A DNA stretch of 64,000 bases. Source: Methanoregula sp. (lineage in GTDB: Archaea; Halobacteriota; Methanomicrobia; Methanomicrobiales; Methanospirillaceae). This document shows, one piece after another, positions 53,891 through 63,683 of the stretch; positions within the stretch are counted from its first letter, which is position 1; every line of letters begins with the position of its first letter. Under the pieces are notes generated by a model, which was not told where the DNA came from, searched no databases, and saw only the letters and a list, made by a program, of their open reading frames with translations. Location: assembly GCF_023227875.1 (NCBI RefSeq), contig NZ_JALOCH010000013.1:1-64000 (forward strand), read 5' to 3'. A program made the translations under genes and the position numbers.

Positions 53891-53897
53891 AAAAAAA
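53891..53897 (-). terminator. Poly-T terminator after DUF3344/PEGA protein gene
   Basis: T7 on the minus strand, 32 bases after the stop of the large surface protein gene. The rest of 53709-53928 holds nothing recognisable. Confidence 0.45.
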
Positions 53898-53928
53898 TGG
53901 TCCGGAAGACCCGCCCCATCCGGCTTAC

Positions 53929-56900
53929 TTACTTTTTCTTCAGCGTGAGGTTGACCTCATTGACCATATTGGGCTGGACCATGAATCCTTCATAGGTTGC
54001 CTTGGTCTGGTTCTGGACCACCTTGATCGTATATTCCCCAGCAGTCATGTACTGGAATACGTACGGTGTTTTCTTCCCGGTATCCTTGCCATTGATGTAG
54101 ATCTTGCCTCCCGAAGGCGTGCTTGCGATGGAAAGCATGCCGTTCAGGTAGGGGTCGAGGACAAAGCGGCGAACCAGGTCCACACCGGTAATATGGACGG
54201 TGCTTTCAAGGGGATAATATCCCGGCTTCGAGACCCTGATGAGATGGTCCATATCCGACAGGTTCCTGACGAGATAAGGGGTGGTAAGACCCGTGGAAAA
54301 CCCGTCCACATAGATGTCTGCCCCGGGGGGATCGGATTCCACCCACACGTTGTTGAGAGTATATCTTCGGGGTTCTATCACGTTTTCGCTGGAATTGTCC
54401 GCGAAGATCGTGTAGGTGATATAGGAATCGTTTGCATGGAGCGTGACATAATTCTGCGATGATTGTACCGGGATGCTCTCTGCCATATGGTACTGGTGCG
54501 AATTCCCGTTTATCGTGAATACGGAACTGTTGAATGCTGTTGAATTGATCACAGGTCGTGCAAGGACAGGGTTCTCATACGAAGTGATAGAGACCGGGGT
54601 GATGATCCCGTTAGCAACCCAGACTTCCTTCTTCTCGATGGGGAACTTGATCTTCTCCTGGTTTGCGGACGCCGTGGTACTGAGTTTTACCTGTACGGTA
54701 TGTTTGCCTTCCTTGAGGCCGTAAATAATTCCCGGGGTGGTAAAGCCGGTCTTCTTCCCGTCAACATAAATGATGGCCTGGTCGGGGCTAGACGTTACAT
54801 ATACACCCCCGTATTTTTCCTGATCCAGGAATTCTTTTTCGGTGTCTGCAACCTTTTCCAACGATAACACGGAAGTTCCCCGTGTTGCCAGATCAAATGT
54901 TATCGTCTGGTTTGTGGTAAGAAAAATCCGTTCCTCTACGGGGTCAAAACCCGGCATATCAACGGACAGGGTATGGTTCCCGGCCGTAAGACCCGTGACG
55001 GTATCCGGTGTTGCCTTGCCGCGGTACTGGTAATCCACCGAGACGAGCGCCCCGGGGGGGTTGGAGAGGACGCGGACCGCGTACGTCTTGCCGGACTGGT
55101 TGAGGACTTCCTCAATCGGACCGGTTGCCAGCAGGGCCGTGTTTGTCTGGTTCACGGTACTGGTGGGATCGGAAGTATCCTCCTCAACATCGGCTTCACC
55201 CCCTCTGACCGTGGAACTGCTATTGACGGCAAATCCCCCTTCAATGGCTTTTTTCACCACGAGAATGAGGTTCCGGTTTTCCATGTAATCGCCTTTGGTC
55301 TCCCGGCCAATGCTCCCGATACCTGCGCTGTTACCGGAACGCAGGACATCCGTGCTCACGTTCAGCCGCGCAATGCTGATGCCGGAGGATCCGCCACTCA
55401 GCGGGTTCTGCCACTCACGGCCATTGAACATGACCCGGTTGTCATTCCCGGATGCAGCAGTGCTGATGGCGTACAGTTCTCCCTGAGATATCGAGGTCAT
55501 ATTGAGCGCGCCGGGGAAGGTGATACGTGTAACGGCATTTTCCGTATCAACGTTGAACTCGGGGTTTGCATAGACAGCGTCGGAACCTTCCCCGATCCAG
55601 TACTCGATATCCTGGCCATCCGGGTCCTCGGACACGACAAGGAGCGTGACACCGTACACAGCAAACTTGTCCGGCGTTTCCCCGGTATTGGTAATGGTAA
55701 ACGACAGGTCTGGGTTCCCGGTCACGATCCCGTCAGGAAGGTAACAATGCGTCTCGACCGGGTAATCGTAGGTCCCGCTCCCTTTCCGGTCGGAATACGT
55801 CTGGTCCTTTGTCAGCTGTTCGCCATTCATGTCCACCGTGAGGGATGCAGGGGTCCCGGCGAGGGTATCGGCATTGTAACTCCATGTCGTATAGACATAC
55901 AGCCGGGCTTCCTTTACCGATGCATTCGGGGTCAGGTTGAGCGTGAGCGGGTAGGTGGCGCTCATACCCTTGCCAAGCAGCCCGGAATATCCCCCGGAGT
56001 CCCTGAGGTCAAGGCTGCCGTGCGCGGATCCGTGCGTATGCATTGAGAGGGATTTCCCGGAATACCCCACCGCTTCCGTTGAATTGTCGTTCAGGACTGA
56101 TGTGTTGCCCCCGGCTGCCTCAAGGATGAGATCGACGGACTCTGTCTGGTCCTCCTCAAGGCTGACGGTTGCAGTTGCGTTACTGAAACCGGGTTTTACG
56201 AGGTCGATTGTGTGATCGCCGATAATTACTCCCTCCAGGAGGGAGTCTGACTGGGCCGACATGTTTTTCCCGTCAAGGTATATCCACGCACCGTCGGGAT
56301 CGGATGTGATGTCAATGGACCCGTTGATCTGGGGGATGGTGATGTTCACTATCGTGGTCTCCTTGTTCCTGACGTTGACGGTTACCGGATCAGGTTCACG
56401 GTATTTATCATTGTCCACGAGGATTACCTGCACGGTATGCTCCCCGATACTGATGCCGGGGAAGGTCTGGTTGGTTGTCTTGCCGGTCTCTTCGTCATCA
56501 AGCAGGATCTGTGCCCCCGCGGGGTTGGAGGTTATCTCCAGCGTACCTTCCGGCCGTTCCCTGAATGCAACGGTGAGGAGTGCGAGGGGCAGTTTGAAAT
56601 ATCCGCCTGCCCGTTCGTACTTCAGCGTGCTGTCATCTTCCAGATCGATCGAATCGGTGACCTCCCAGTCCACTGTGCCAAAATACTCTCCCTGAGGAGC
56701 ACCGTTCCCGATAAGTTCGTCGCCATTGAAGGTGTAGGTCCCGTCCACGCTTGCCATGTACAGCGAGGAGAGGGTGGCCGTAAATTCCCGGTCTTCGCTT
56801 GCAACGATCTGGGACGTACCGAATTCGGTTTCCCCGGTATAGCCGTTATCGTTCAATGCGCTCATGGGGTCGTGGCCTTCGTTGACCCAGTAATAGATTT

Positions 56901-57477
56901 TGTCCCCATCGTCATCATTGTAGGCAACGACCAGCGCGATAAACTTGATCCTGTCGTCGAACGAGGGGTCGACTTTCTCGGTCTTGACACTGACACCTAC
57001 CGTATTGCCGGATAACTGGTTCTTGATATCGTACGCGAAGACATAATCGCTGGTCACCCGGTTGCCATGCGCCAGGTATACCGGGCCGGTCCCGCCGTTC
57101 CCGGGGTAAGAGTACGGGACATTCAGTTCTTCGTTGGCAAGGAGAAAATCCCCTGTCCCGTCCCCGTTGGTGTCGAGGCTTATGGTCGCCTTCCCCTCGT
57201 AGTTGTTCTGCATGTGGCCGCAATATACCCCAACATACAGCCGTGCCCATTCGATCGTCGTATGCGGGGGCAGGGAGAAGGACTTGTATGCTGAGCTGTG
57301 GGGGAATCCCGGGTAGGAATCGTACCAGAGACCTCCCGAGACAACACCGGAACTTACGGTCCGGAGCGGGATGCCGCCCATGTATTCGTTTGCGCTGGCG
57401 ATCGGGAAGAGTACAAGACTCGTAGCAAGTACGAGTGCTGCGGCAATGCAGATGCTGCGGCCAACGGGTTTTTTCAT
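53929..57477 (-). CDS. Large surface protein with DUF3344 and six PEGA domains
   Basis: A secreted protein of about 1182 residues with signal peptide MKKPVGRSICIAAALVLATS. A DUF3344-type domain spans roughly 30-300, with WYDSYPGFPHSSAY and YYWVNEGHDPM. PEGA modules lie near 309-375 and 386-450, a second DUF3344-like domain near 479-750, and four more PEGA modules near 797, 889, 1040 and 1111, each with a xxSxPxGAxIYxDG core. There is no C-terminal anchor; the end (FMVQPNMVNEVNLTLKKK) is basic. ATG 57477 follows AGGTTTC; the frame is open to 57573. Such proteins decorate methanogen cell surfaces; ligands are unknown. Confidence 0.8.
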   Translation of the reverse strand: MKKPVGRSICIAAALVLATSLVLFPIASANEYMGGIPLRTVSSGVVSGGLWYDSYPGFPHSSAYKSFSLPPHTTIEWARLYVGVYCGHMQNNYEGKATISLDTNGDGTGDFLLANEELNVPYSYPGNGGTGPVYLAHGNRVTSDYVFAYDIKNQLSGNTVGVSVKTEKVDPSFDDRIKFIALVVAYNDDDGDKIYYWVNEGHDPMSALNDNGYTGETEFGTSQIVASEDREFTATLSSLYMASVDGTYTFNGDELIGNGAPQGEYFGTVDWEVTDSIDLEDDSTLKYERAGGYFKLPLALLTVAFRERPEGTLEITSNPAGAQILLDDEETGKTTNQTFPGISIGEHTVQVILVDNDKYREPDPVTVNVRNKETTIVNITIPQINGSIDITSDPDGAWIYLDGKNMSAQSDSLLEGVIIGDHTIDLVKPGFSNATATVSLEEDQTESVDLILEAAGGNTSVLNDNSTEAVGYSGKSLSMHTHGSAHGSLDLRDSGGYSGLLGKGMSATYPLTLNLTPNASVKEARLYVYTTWSYNADTLAGTPASLTVDMNGEQLTKDQTYSDRKGSGTYDYPVETHCYLPDGIVTGNPDLSFTITNTGETPDKFAVYGVTLLVVSEDPDGQDIEYWIGEGSDAVYANPEFNVDTENAVTRITFPGALNMTSISQGELYAISTAASGNDNRVMFNGREWQNPLSGGSSGISIARLNVSTDVLRSGNSAGIGSIGRETKGDYMENRNLILVVKKAIEGGFAVNSSSTVRGGEADVEEDTSDPTSTVNQTNTALLATGPIEEVLNQSGKTYAVRVLSNPPGALVSVDYQYRGKATPDTVTGLTAGNHTLSVDMPGFDPVEERIFLTTNQTITFDLATRGTSVLSLEKVADTEKEFLDQEKYGGVYVTSSPDQAIIYVDGKKTGFTTPGIIYGLKEGKHTVQVKLSTTASANQEKIKFPIEKKEVWVANGIITPVSITSYENPVLARPVINSTAFNSSVFTINGNSHQYHMAESIPVQSSQNYVTLHANDSYITYTIFADNSSENVIEPRRYTLNNVWVESDPPGADIYVDGFSTGLTTPYLVRNLSDMDHLIRVSKPGYYPLESTVHITGVDLVRRFVLDPYLNGMLSIASTPSGGKIYINGKDTGKKTPYVFQYMTAGEYTIKVVQNQTKATYEGFMVQPNMVNEVNLTLKKK

Positions 57478-57715
57478 TGAGAGAAACCTGCCCGCCGCCA
57501 TGAGGGGAATACATGTACTTCGCACTATTGACAGGATTGTTGTAATGCAGGAACCGTGGCGAGAGGCGATCATAACGGACAGTTATTTATTTGCTATTAT
57601 TAAAAATTTTATTGAGTTTCATTATAATTCGTATGAATTTTTTTAAAAATATTCTTACCTTGGCCGGACCTGTTCGCAGTCCCCCGTTAAGAACCATCGT
57701 TGTGCCTTTGGGAAA

Positions 57716-58837
57716 TTATCCGGGTTGCGGATAGAATACGGGAGTCATATTGGTCCCCGCCACAAACCGGCCGGCATACTCATCCTGAATTGCCGATGGC
57801 TGGATATCGCGATACCCCTCCGGGTTGAGAATTCCTGCAAGGTAGGCAAGCCCGACAACCGAGCGGGGCCCATACATGACACTGCCCAACATCACGTACA
57901 CCTTGTTGTTCCTGACTGCACGGGTGTCTGAAATACCCGTCCGGGCGACAAGTTTGTCCCGGATCTCCCGGAGCTCCGTCTCGTTCTTTCCCGCTGCAGC
58001 AACTTTCACGATCACATCCGGGTCCTGGGCCGCAACCCATTCTGCATTGACCTTGGGTGAAGAGACCGGGAGCATGCCGGCGATATTACTGCCTCCGGCC
58101 ATGGTGACCAGCAGGTCGCCCCCGCTTCCCATGGTCAGGGCAGAATAATCGGAGTATGATTCAATGTATACGCGGTTGGTTTCACCGGAGGTCCGGTCCA
58201 CTGTGCGGGACTGCACGAGTGACTCATACTGTTCAAGGAACGAGATATACGCCTCTGCCCCATCCTCCCTGCCGGTCAGGTTCCCCAGCCGACGGGCATC
58301 GGACGCAAGCGTATCGATCTTGTAACAGTCAATGAGGAGGAGGGGGATGCCGGCCGATGTGATCTGATCGGTATTCTTGGGTGTATAACTCGAATAGCTG
58401 ATCACCGCATCGGGGTGGAGCGAGAGGATCGTCTCAATATTGGGGGTCTGCCATGAGCCGATACTCTCTTTTCCGGCAAAGCGTGGGCCGAGTACAGGAT
58501 GGTTCTTTACCGTATCAGATATGCCGACAACCTGGTCCCCTGCCCCGATGGCCAGGAGGAGTTCCGCTGCATCGGCATTGGTGACGATGATGCGCTGCAG
58601 GGGGGTGCCGGGCGTTTGCGGGGTAACCGTAGTTGTGACCGGCAGGGTGGCAGACAATGCCGGGGTTATGGGCGAGGACAGGGAGGGGGGGGGTGCTGTT
58701 GCCGGTGTGGCTGATGCTTCCCTGCCGGACACGCATCCGGATACTGCACATGCAGCAATTATCAGGAGTATGAGGAGACACGCGGACAGGGCACCGGTTT
58801 GATGCGATAATTCTGATGGGGTATTTTTTTTCTTCAT
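57716..58837 (-). CDS. BtuF/FecB-like solute-binding lipoprotein
   Basis: A 373-residue lipoprotein with a hydrophobic segment (LLILLIIAACAVSG) and lipobox cysteine C35, a long Thr/Pro/Ala linker (about 40-80), then a periplasmic-binding-protein domain. Features are LQRIIVTNADAAELLLAIGA, PNIETILSLHPDAVISYSSY and NAEWVAAQDPDVIVKV, as in cobalamin and heme receptors. It lacks the cysteine motifs of the three receptors at 17972-21804 and differs strongly from them. No permease is adjacent, so it probably serves the FecCD/FepC pair at 50487-52449. It is 73 bases downstream of the MacB-type permease. Confidence 0.85.
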   Translation of the reverse strand: MKKKNTPSELSHQTGALSACLLILLIIAACAVSGCVSGREASATPATAPPPSLSSPITPALSATLPVTTTVTPQTPGTPLQRIIVTNADAAELLLAIGAGDQVVGISDTVKNHPVLGPRFAGKESIGSWQTPNIETILSLHPDAVISYSSYTPKNTDQITSAGIPLLLIDCYKIDTLASDARRLGNLTGREDGAEAYISFLEQYESLVQSRTVDRTSGETNRVYIESYSDYSALTMGSGGDLLVTMAGGSNIAGMLPVSSPKVNAEWVAAQDPDVIVKVAAAGKNETELREIRDKLVARTGISDTRAVRNNKVYVMLGSVMYGPRSVVGLAYLAGILNPEGYRDIQPSAIQDEYAGRFVAGTNMTPVFYPQPG

Positions 58838-58891
58838 AATAACTCAGTCCTTTTCATGAGGGGGCGGATTCACGTTTTCGGAGAGCGCGTG

Positions 58892-58909
58892 CCCCGTGCA
58901 TTCACGGGC
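58892..58909 (-). terminator. Hairpin after MacB-like permease gene
   Basis: CCCGTG (58893-58898) and CACGGG (58903-58908) form a 6-base stem with a 4-base loop, directly after the permease stop. No T-run follows, so termination is uncertain; it may instead protect the 3' end. Confidence 0.3.
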
Positions 58910-58910
58910 A

Positions 58911-60125
58911 TCACGTATGCCGGATCGCCTCCACCGGATTCAGCCGTGCTGCCTGCAGGGCCGGGTAGATGCCGGATACCAGTGAAAGGATGACGGCAAC
59001 GAGAAATCCTGATAGCAGGATCTCCGGAGTGACCAGCGCAAGGTCATAGCGGGCGAATGCAGAGAAGAGCTCCCCGGTCTGGGAGATCAGGTACGCCTTT
59101 CCCGCGGTATTGATCACGTAGGAGAAAAGTATCCCAAGCAGATCTCCGAGCACCCCGCCTATCATGCCGATATACAGGCACTCGATCAGGATCAGGGTGA
59201 CCACATCGCGCTGCGAGGCCCCGAGTGCCATGCTCACCCCGATTTCGCGCGTCCGTTCGTACACCGACATGACCATCGTATTGACGATCATGAGGGCCCC
59301 GACAACGAGCGAGATCGCCGCAAAGATCGAGAGGAAGAGGATGACAAGATCCATGAAACGGTTGACGGTCTCGATCTGGCGGAATGCGCCGTTTGCGGTA
59401 AGACCGAGAGACTGGATCCCGCCTGCCACCGTGAGGACATTCTCCGGGTTGTCAACGCGTACATACACCGCGTTGTAGGGAACTGATTCATTGGACAGGG
59501 CGTGGATGGTATCCCGGTCCATGATGAGCAGGGAATCGAGCTGATCCTCCCTTTCGCGGAGCGTGCCGCCGGACCGGATTGCCAGTTTCCGGTCGGACGG
59601 GGCGCCATTCGGCGCATAGTCCCGGATGATGGCCGTGAAGAGATCGCCCTGCCGGATGCCTTCGTATTTCTGCAGTTTTTCGGCAAGTTCGTGCCCGATG
59701 ACGACTTGGTTAGAACCGGCCGGATACAGGTCCCCTGCAGAAAATACCGGCGTGAACAGGACCCGCAGGTCCTCCGCGCTGATTCCCAGTACGTCGATAT
59801 ACGTCTGGTGCAGCGTGGAGAACGAGACCCGGTACACCGGCCCTGCGGCTTCAACATGGGGTATCTCCCTGATCAGGGAGACCTTGGATTCCGTGATGGG
59901 AATGACCGTCTCGTCCCTGACGGACCCGGTGACTTCGATAAGCGTGAGGTCCGACTGCTCTTTTATAGTCTCGATGGCCTGGTGGCGGATCCCCTCCCCG
60001 AACGAGACCATTCCCACTACGGCGGCAATGCCAATCGCTATCCCGAATGCGGTCAGGAACACACGCATCCGTTTTTTCAATACCTGGCGTGCAGAGAGCC
60101 GGGCAAAATCGGCCAGTTTTTTCAT
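58911..60125 (-). CDS. MacB/FtsX-type ABC permease
   Basis: A 404-residue permease with an N-terminal helix (FLTAFGIAIGIAAVVGMVSF), a large extracytoplasmic MacB_PCD domain (about 45-260), and three C-terminal helices with IVNTMVMSVYERTREIGVSM, the diagnostic FtsX motif. Such proteins work as mechanotransmitters for efflux or for moving lipoproteins and surface proteins. It overlaps the ATPase gene by four bases. In this surface-protein operon it may export or arrange the DUF3344 proteins encoded upstream. Confidence 0.9.
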   Translation of the reverse strand: MKKLADFARLSARQVLKKRMRVFLTAFGIAIGIAAVVGMVSFGEGIRHQAIETIKEQSDLTLIEVTGSVRDETVIPITESKVSLIREIPHVEAAGPVYRVSFSTLHQTYIDVLGISAEDLRVLFTPVFSAGDLYPAGSNQVVIGHELAEKLQKYEGIRQGDLFTAIIRDYAPNGAPSDRKLAIRSGGTLREREDQLDSLLIMDRDTIHALSNESVPYNAVYVRVDNPENVLTVAGGIQSLGLTANGAFRQIETVNRFMDLVILFLSIFAAISLVVGALMIVNTMVMSVYERTREIGVSMALGASQRDVVTLILIECLYIGMIGGVLGDLLGILFSYVINTAGKAYLISQTGELFSAFARYDLALVTPEILLSGFLVAVILSLVSGIYPALQAARLNPVEAIRHT

Positions 60126-60790
60126 GTGCCGGTCACCTTCCCGTCAATGAGCCGGAACGACCGGTCCGCGTACTCCCCGAACTCCCGTTCGTGGGTGACC
60201 ATGAAGAACGTGGTCTTCCGCACCCTGCTGATTTCCTGCATCAGGCTGAAGATATCAGCACTTGTTTTCTGGTCCAGGTTGCCGGTGGGTTCGTCGGCAA
60301 AAATGATGGGGGGGTTGCTGACGAGCGCCCGGGCGATTGCCACCCGCTGCTGTTCGCCGCCCGAGAGCTCGGCCGGGTGGTGGTGTTTCCGGTCGCCAAG
60401 GCCGAGGCTCGTGAGCAGTTCCCCGGCAGTGTGTGCCCGTATCTTCGGCTCATGGTAATTGAAGAGCATCGGGTACTCGACATTCTCCTGTGCCGTGAGA
60501 TGTGGCAGGAGGTTGAACTGCTGGAAGACAAACCCGATCTTCTGCCGCCGTATCGATACGAGCTGTGACGGGTCCCTGAAGTTCACGGGTACGCCGTCAA
60601 GGACAAGCGAGCCTGATGTGGGAGTGTCGAGACAGCCGAGGATGTTCAGGAGGGTGCTCTTGCCGGACCCGCTCCTCCCGATCAGGGTGACGAACTCTCC
60701 TTTTTCAATGGTAAAACTTGCTTCGGCAAGGGCAGGGACCCCGCCCCGGTATACTTTGCTCAACCGGTCCACTTCAATGGTAGCAGGCAT
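60122..60790 (-). CDS. MacB/LolD-type ABC ATPase
   Basis: A 222-residue ATPase with Walker A GRSGSGKST, Q-loop FVFQQFNLLPHLTA, signature LSGGEQQRVAIARA and Walker B IIFADEPTGNLDQ, and the DRSFRLIDGKV ending of the LolD/MacB class. It partners the permease downstream and starts nine bases after the DUF3344 gene ends. Confidence 0.92.
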   Translation of the reverse strand: MPATIEVDRLSKVYRGGVPALAEASFTIEKGEFVTLIGRSGSGKSTLLNILGCLDTPTSGSLVLDGVPVNFRDPSQLVSIRRQKIGFVFQQFNLLPHLTAQENVEYPMLFNYHEPKIRAHTAGELLTSLGLGDRKHHHPAELSGGEQQRVAIARALVSNPPIIFADEPTGNLDQKTSADIFSLMQEISRVRKTTFFMVTHEREFGEYADRSFRLIDGKVTGT

Positions 60791-60799
60791 GAGTCCACC

Positions 60800-61774
60800 T
60801 CACCGGAATACAATATGCAGTACAACGTTCGTCAGGAGCAGGTAATCCCCCCGGTCCTGGACGGCCACGGTATTCGATCGCGGTGCCATGTACGCGGTGA
60901 CGTCCCGCGTCTCGATACCGATCTGCTGCTGCTGGTCGGAGTCAAAGACATCCACCCACTCCTTTCCGTTCGCGTAGGGAAAGACGAGCCCGAGGATCAC
61001 CGAAAGAAATTTCGGAAGATCGGAGTCCTGCTGGTGATTGAAGTACAGGGCATTTTTCCGGATAACATCCGAGCGCGTATATCCCCCGGAAGGTGCAACG
61101 AGTTCGAGGGTTGCAGACTTCATCCTGGCGGTGTCGATCTCCCGGTTGAAATCCACGCTGCTCGTTGCCATCTCCGGGGTGATGCCATAGCTGTAGTAGA
61201 GCATGTCGCAGCCTTCCTTTACAAGAATAAGGCCTTCCGGCTCCGAAGCGCTGCTGTACACGGCAAGGAGGCCGATCCCCTGGATCACGAACGTGCTGTT
61301 GCTCTCTGCAGTATTGGCAACCCCGAAGGTGACCGTACTGGTCCCGGGGGGGAGTGGGGCCCCGGAGAAGGCATCCACCCCGGAATAGAAATCACTCGGG
61401 CTTGAGAACCCCTTGTTGTCGGTATACCGTACAACCGGTTCGGCACTGGTCCCGTAAGCGGGACTGCTGATGGCGGCGATGGAGGGGTACACGGACTGCT
61501 CGTCCCTGCGGCTCCATGCCCAGTAGACATAATACCGCTGGTACTGGACGACCGCATCGTCCGGGAGGGTGACGGTAAATTCTACCGGGTACTGGTCGCC
61601 GGGTAGAAGCGTACCGCTGTACGTACTGTTGCCGGTCGAGAACGCGTACCCGCACTTCCCTTCGCAGGTATATGCATCAAAGAGCGGCTTGTCGCCGGCA
61701 TAGGTTGCAAGGACCGGGACGGCAAGGAGTGCAGCGCAGAGCAGGGCCATCACCGTCCTAGCCCGGGAAATCAT
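60800..61774 (-). CDS. DUF3344-type secreted protein
   Basis: A 324-residue protein with signal peptide SRARTVMALLCAALLAVPVLA and a DUF3344-type fold similar to the proteins on either side: TVTLPDDAVVQYQRYYVYWA, TFGVANTAESNSTFVIQGIG and SATLELVAPSGGYTRSDVIR. Two cysteines near the N-terminus (CEGKCGYAF) could form a disulfide. ATG 61774 is chosen over the TTG at 61789 and overlaps the upstream gene's end. It has no evident anchor. Role unknown; the operon suggests handling by the MacB-type system. Confidence 0.75.
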   Translation of the reverse strand: MISRARTVMALLCAALLAVPVLATYAGDKPLFDAYTCEGKCGYAFSTGNSTYSGTLLPGDQYPVEFTVTLPDDAVVQYQRYYVYWAWSRRDEQSVYPSIAAISSPAYGTSAEPVVRYTDNKGFSSPSDFYSGVDAFSGAPLPPGTSTVTFGVANTAESNSTFVIQGIGLLAVYSSASEPEGLILVKEGCDMLYYSYGITPEMATSSVDFNREIDTARMKSATLELVAPSGGYTRSDVIRKNALYFNHQQDSDLPKFLSVILGLVFPYANGKEWVDVFDSDQQQQIGIETRDVTAYMAPRSNTVAVQDRGDYLLLTNVVLHIVFR

Positions 61775-63563
61775 AGCGGCCCTGCGCAATGTTATTGTTC
61801 CGGTTGCTGTCCTTTATGATCCCTGCTTCGTCTGCAACGACCTTCAGTTCATGGGTGCCCGGGGCGATGAAGACCGGGATCGCGATATCCGCCGTTGCAT
61901 GTGCCGCGAGGCCCGCCTCGATCTGCTTATCGGCGATCTTCTCGCCGTCGAGATAGACGCTCACGGTGAAAGCCGGGGCATGGCTTCCCCCGTTGTTGGT
62001 GATCGTGAGGGGGAGGGTGTACTCAAGAGTGACCGTGTCTGCCCCGGCCGACACGATGATGCCGGGCACGACCAGCAGGACTGCAAGGAGAAGCATTGCT
62101 GCCGGAATGGTTGACGGGGGCCTCTTCCTGCTGAACCGCATGAGGAGGAGCACGCCGACGGCCCCGCATACCGTGAGGACCGACAGCGGGGACTTTGTGA
62201 CGGTTACAGCAGCCTCCCCTTTGTGCACGGGAGATCCGATGCTTACGGAGAGATCGGGGGGGGTCCCGACCGTCAGCGGGAGCGAGGCCGCGTTGTTATC
62301 GGTCTTGGAATCTGCCGGCGCTGCCACACTGGCGGAAACGGTATGGCTTCCCGCTTCCGCAACCCAGGGTACCTGCACGACGGTGATGCCACTCGCCGGG
62401 ATCGTTGCCTGGGTCGTATTCATGGTTTTACCGTCAATCGCAAACGTGACCGGTACGGGTCCTGCCGGCTGATTCCCGTAACTCCGGATCTCTGCAACAA
62501 GGACCGCATTTTCTCCCGCAAAGGCGTTCTCTGCACGGATGCTTTCCGTTGCAAGGTCTGTCACCGGACTGCTGCCGGGTCTTGTGACGGTAAGGATCGC
62601 CATGACAGGGTGTATGTAATCCTCTCCCTCCGGGGCATCACCGGTGGTTACAATGGACCCGTCACCGTCAAGGTCGAAACCCCGGATGAAGCGTGCGGTG
62701 CTGGTCTCCTTCACAAGAGATGTGACTTCGAAGACTTCCATGTCGGCATACCGCGAGGGAATCCCGGTACCCCCACCGGCATCGAATGATATCTCGTCGC
62801 CGATGTCCGTGACATTCCTGCCGGACATGTTCCGGATCGGCACCCCGAGGTACTGCCCGTTGAACTGCACGTAATCCGGCTGGCCTTTTCCCCCGGCAAG
62901 GAGGAGGACCGAGAGGTTGGCCCGGGTCACACCGGTTAATCCTGCACTGGTGAAGGTGACGTTCGTATCCTCGTGCTTTGTCGGGTTGGTCCCGGCCCAG
63001 CCTTCGCCATGGAGGTTCTCGTTGCCTTCCGCTATCCAGTACTGTGTCTGTTCCCCGGATTCCGGATCATCCACTACGGCAGCAACAAGGATCGCGTATA
63101 CCCTGCCGTCCAGTTTGTTGCCGGGATCGGTCTTGCTTGTATTGACCGTGATGAGGTTGTCACCCCGTGTGAGAAGATCCGTCGGGTCGTATGCGATCCA
63201 GTAGATGCCGTGACCCGATTCATAGAGATCGCGGTTCTGGTCCCGGTCGCCGTTGAGGAGATACCTCGCTTTCTTTTTATTATTGATGGTGATGTCCGCC
63301 CAGCCGGTATATTTTTCCGTGCCCCCCCAGATGCCGGTGTAGACCCGGGCATACCGGGGCACGGACGGGAGGGTGAACTTGAGTTCGTACGGTGGTTTGT
63401 CGAGGCCGTATTCCCCGAACATGAGGACGTCGCCGGTTACGGTCCCCTGTGCGGTTACAGTGAGAGGAATGCCTTCGAAATCGTAGAGAGCTGATACCGG
63501 GTACATCACGATACCCAGTGCCAACAAGGACAGGAGAAGAGAGACAGACGTTAATCGTACCAT
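61758..63563 (-). CDS. DUF3344-CARDB surface protein with internal membrane segments
   Basis: A 601-residue protein. It has a signal peptide (residues 1-25, ending YPVSA), a DUF3344 domain to about 330, a CARDB-like domain (NAFAGENAVLVAEIRSYGNQ, about 345-440), then two hydrophobic segments near 460-480 and 490-515 separated by FSRKRPPST, and a second CARDB-like domain to the end. The MRFSRKRPPST-plus-hydrophobic stretch looks like an internal signal peptide, as if two adjacent genes had fused. ATG 63563 follows GGGATGG. It is the first gene of the surface and MacB operon. Confidence 0.75.
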   Translation of the reverse strand: MVRLTSVSLLLSLLALGIVMYPVSALYDFEGIPLTVTAQGTVTGDVLMFGEYGLDKPPYELKFTLPSVPRYARVYTGIWGGTEKYTGWADITINNKKKARYLLNGDRDQNRDLYESGHGIYWIAYDPTDLLTRGDNLITVNTSKTDPGNKLDGRVYAILVAAVVDDPESGEQTQYWIAEGNENLHGEGWAGTNPTKHEDTNVTFTSAGLTGVTRANLSVLLLAGGKGQPDYVQFNGQYLGVPIRNMSGRNVTDIGDEISFDAGGGTGIPSRYADMEVFEVTSLVKETSTARFIRGFDLDGDGSIVTTGDAPEGEDYIHPVMAILTVTRPGSSPVTDLATESIRAENAFAGENAVLVAEIRSYGNQPAGPVPVTFAIDGKTMNTTQATIPASGITVVQVPWVAEAGSHTVSASVAAPADSKTDNNAASLPLTVGTPPDLSVSIGSPVHKGEAAVTVTKSPLSVLTVCGAVGVLLLMRFSRKRPPSTIPAAMLLLAVLLVVPGIIVSAGADTVTLEYTLPLTITNNGGSHAPAFTVSVYLDGEKIADKQIEAGLAAHATADIAIPVFIAPGTHELKVVADEAGIIKDSNRNNNIAQGRYDFPG

Positions 63564-63683
63564 GTATACCATCCCGGAAAAGATTCAGATTCAATATACC
63601 TGCTATAATAATTCAGATAAAGATTGTTATTTTGTTGTGATAAGTGATATTATTTTAATTTTCGTAATACCGGTACTTCAGGA

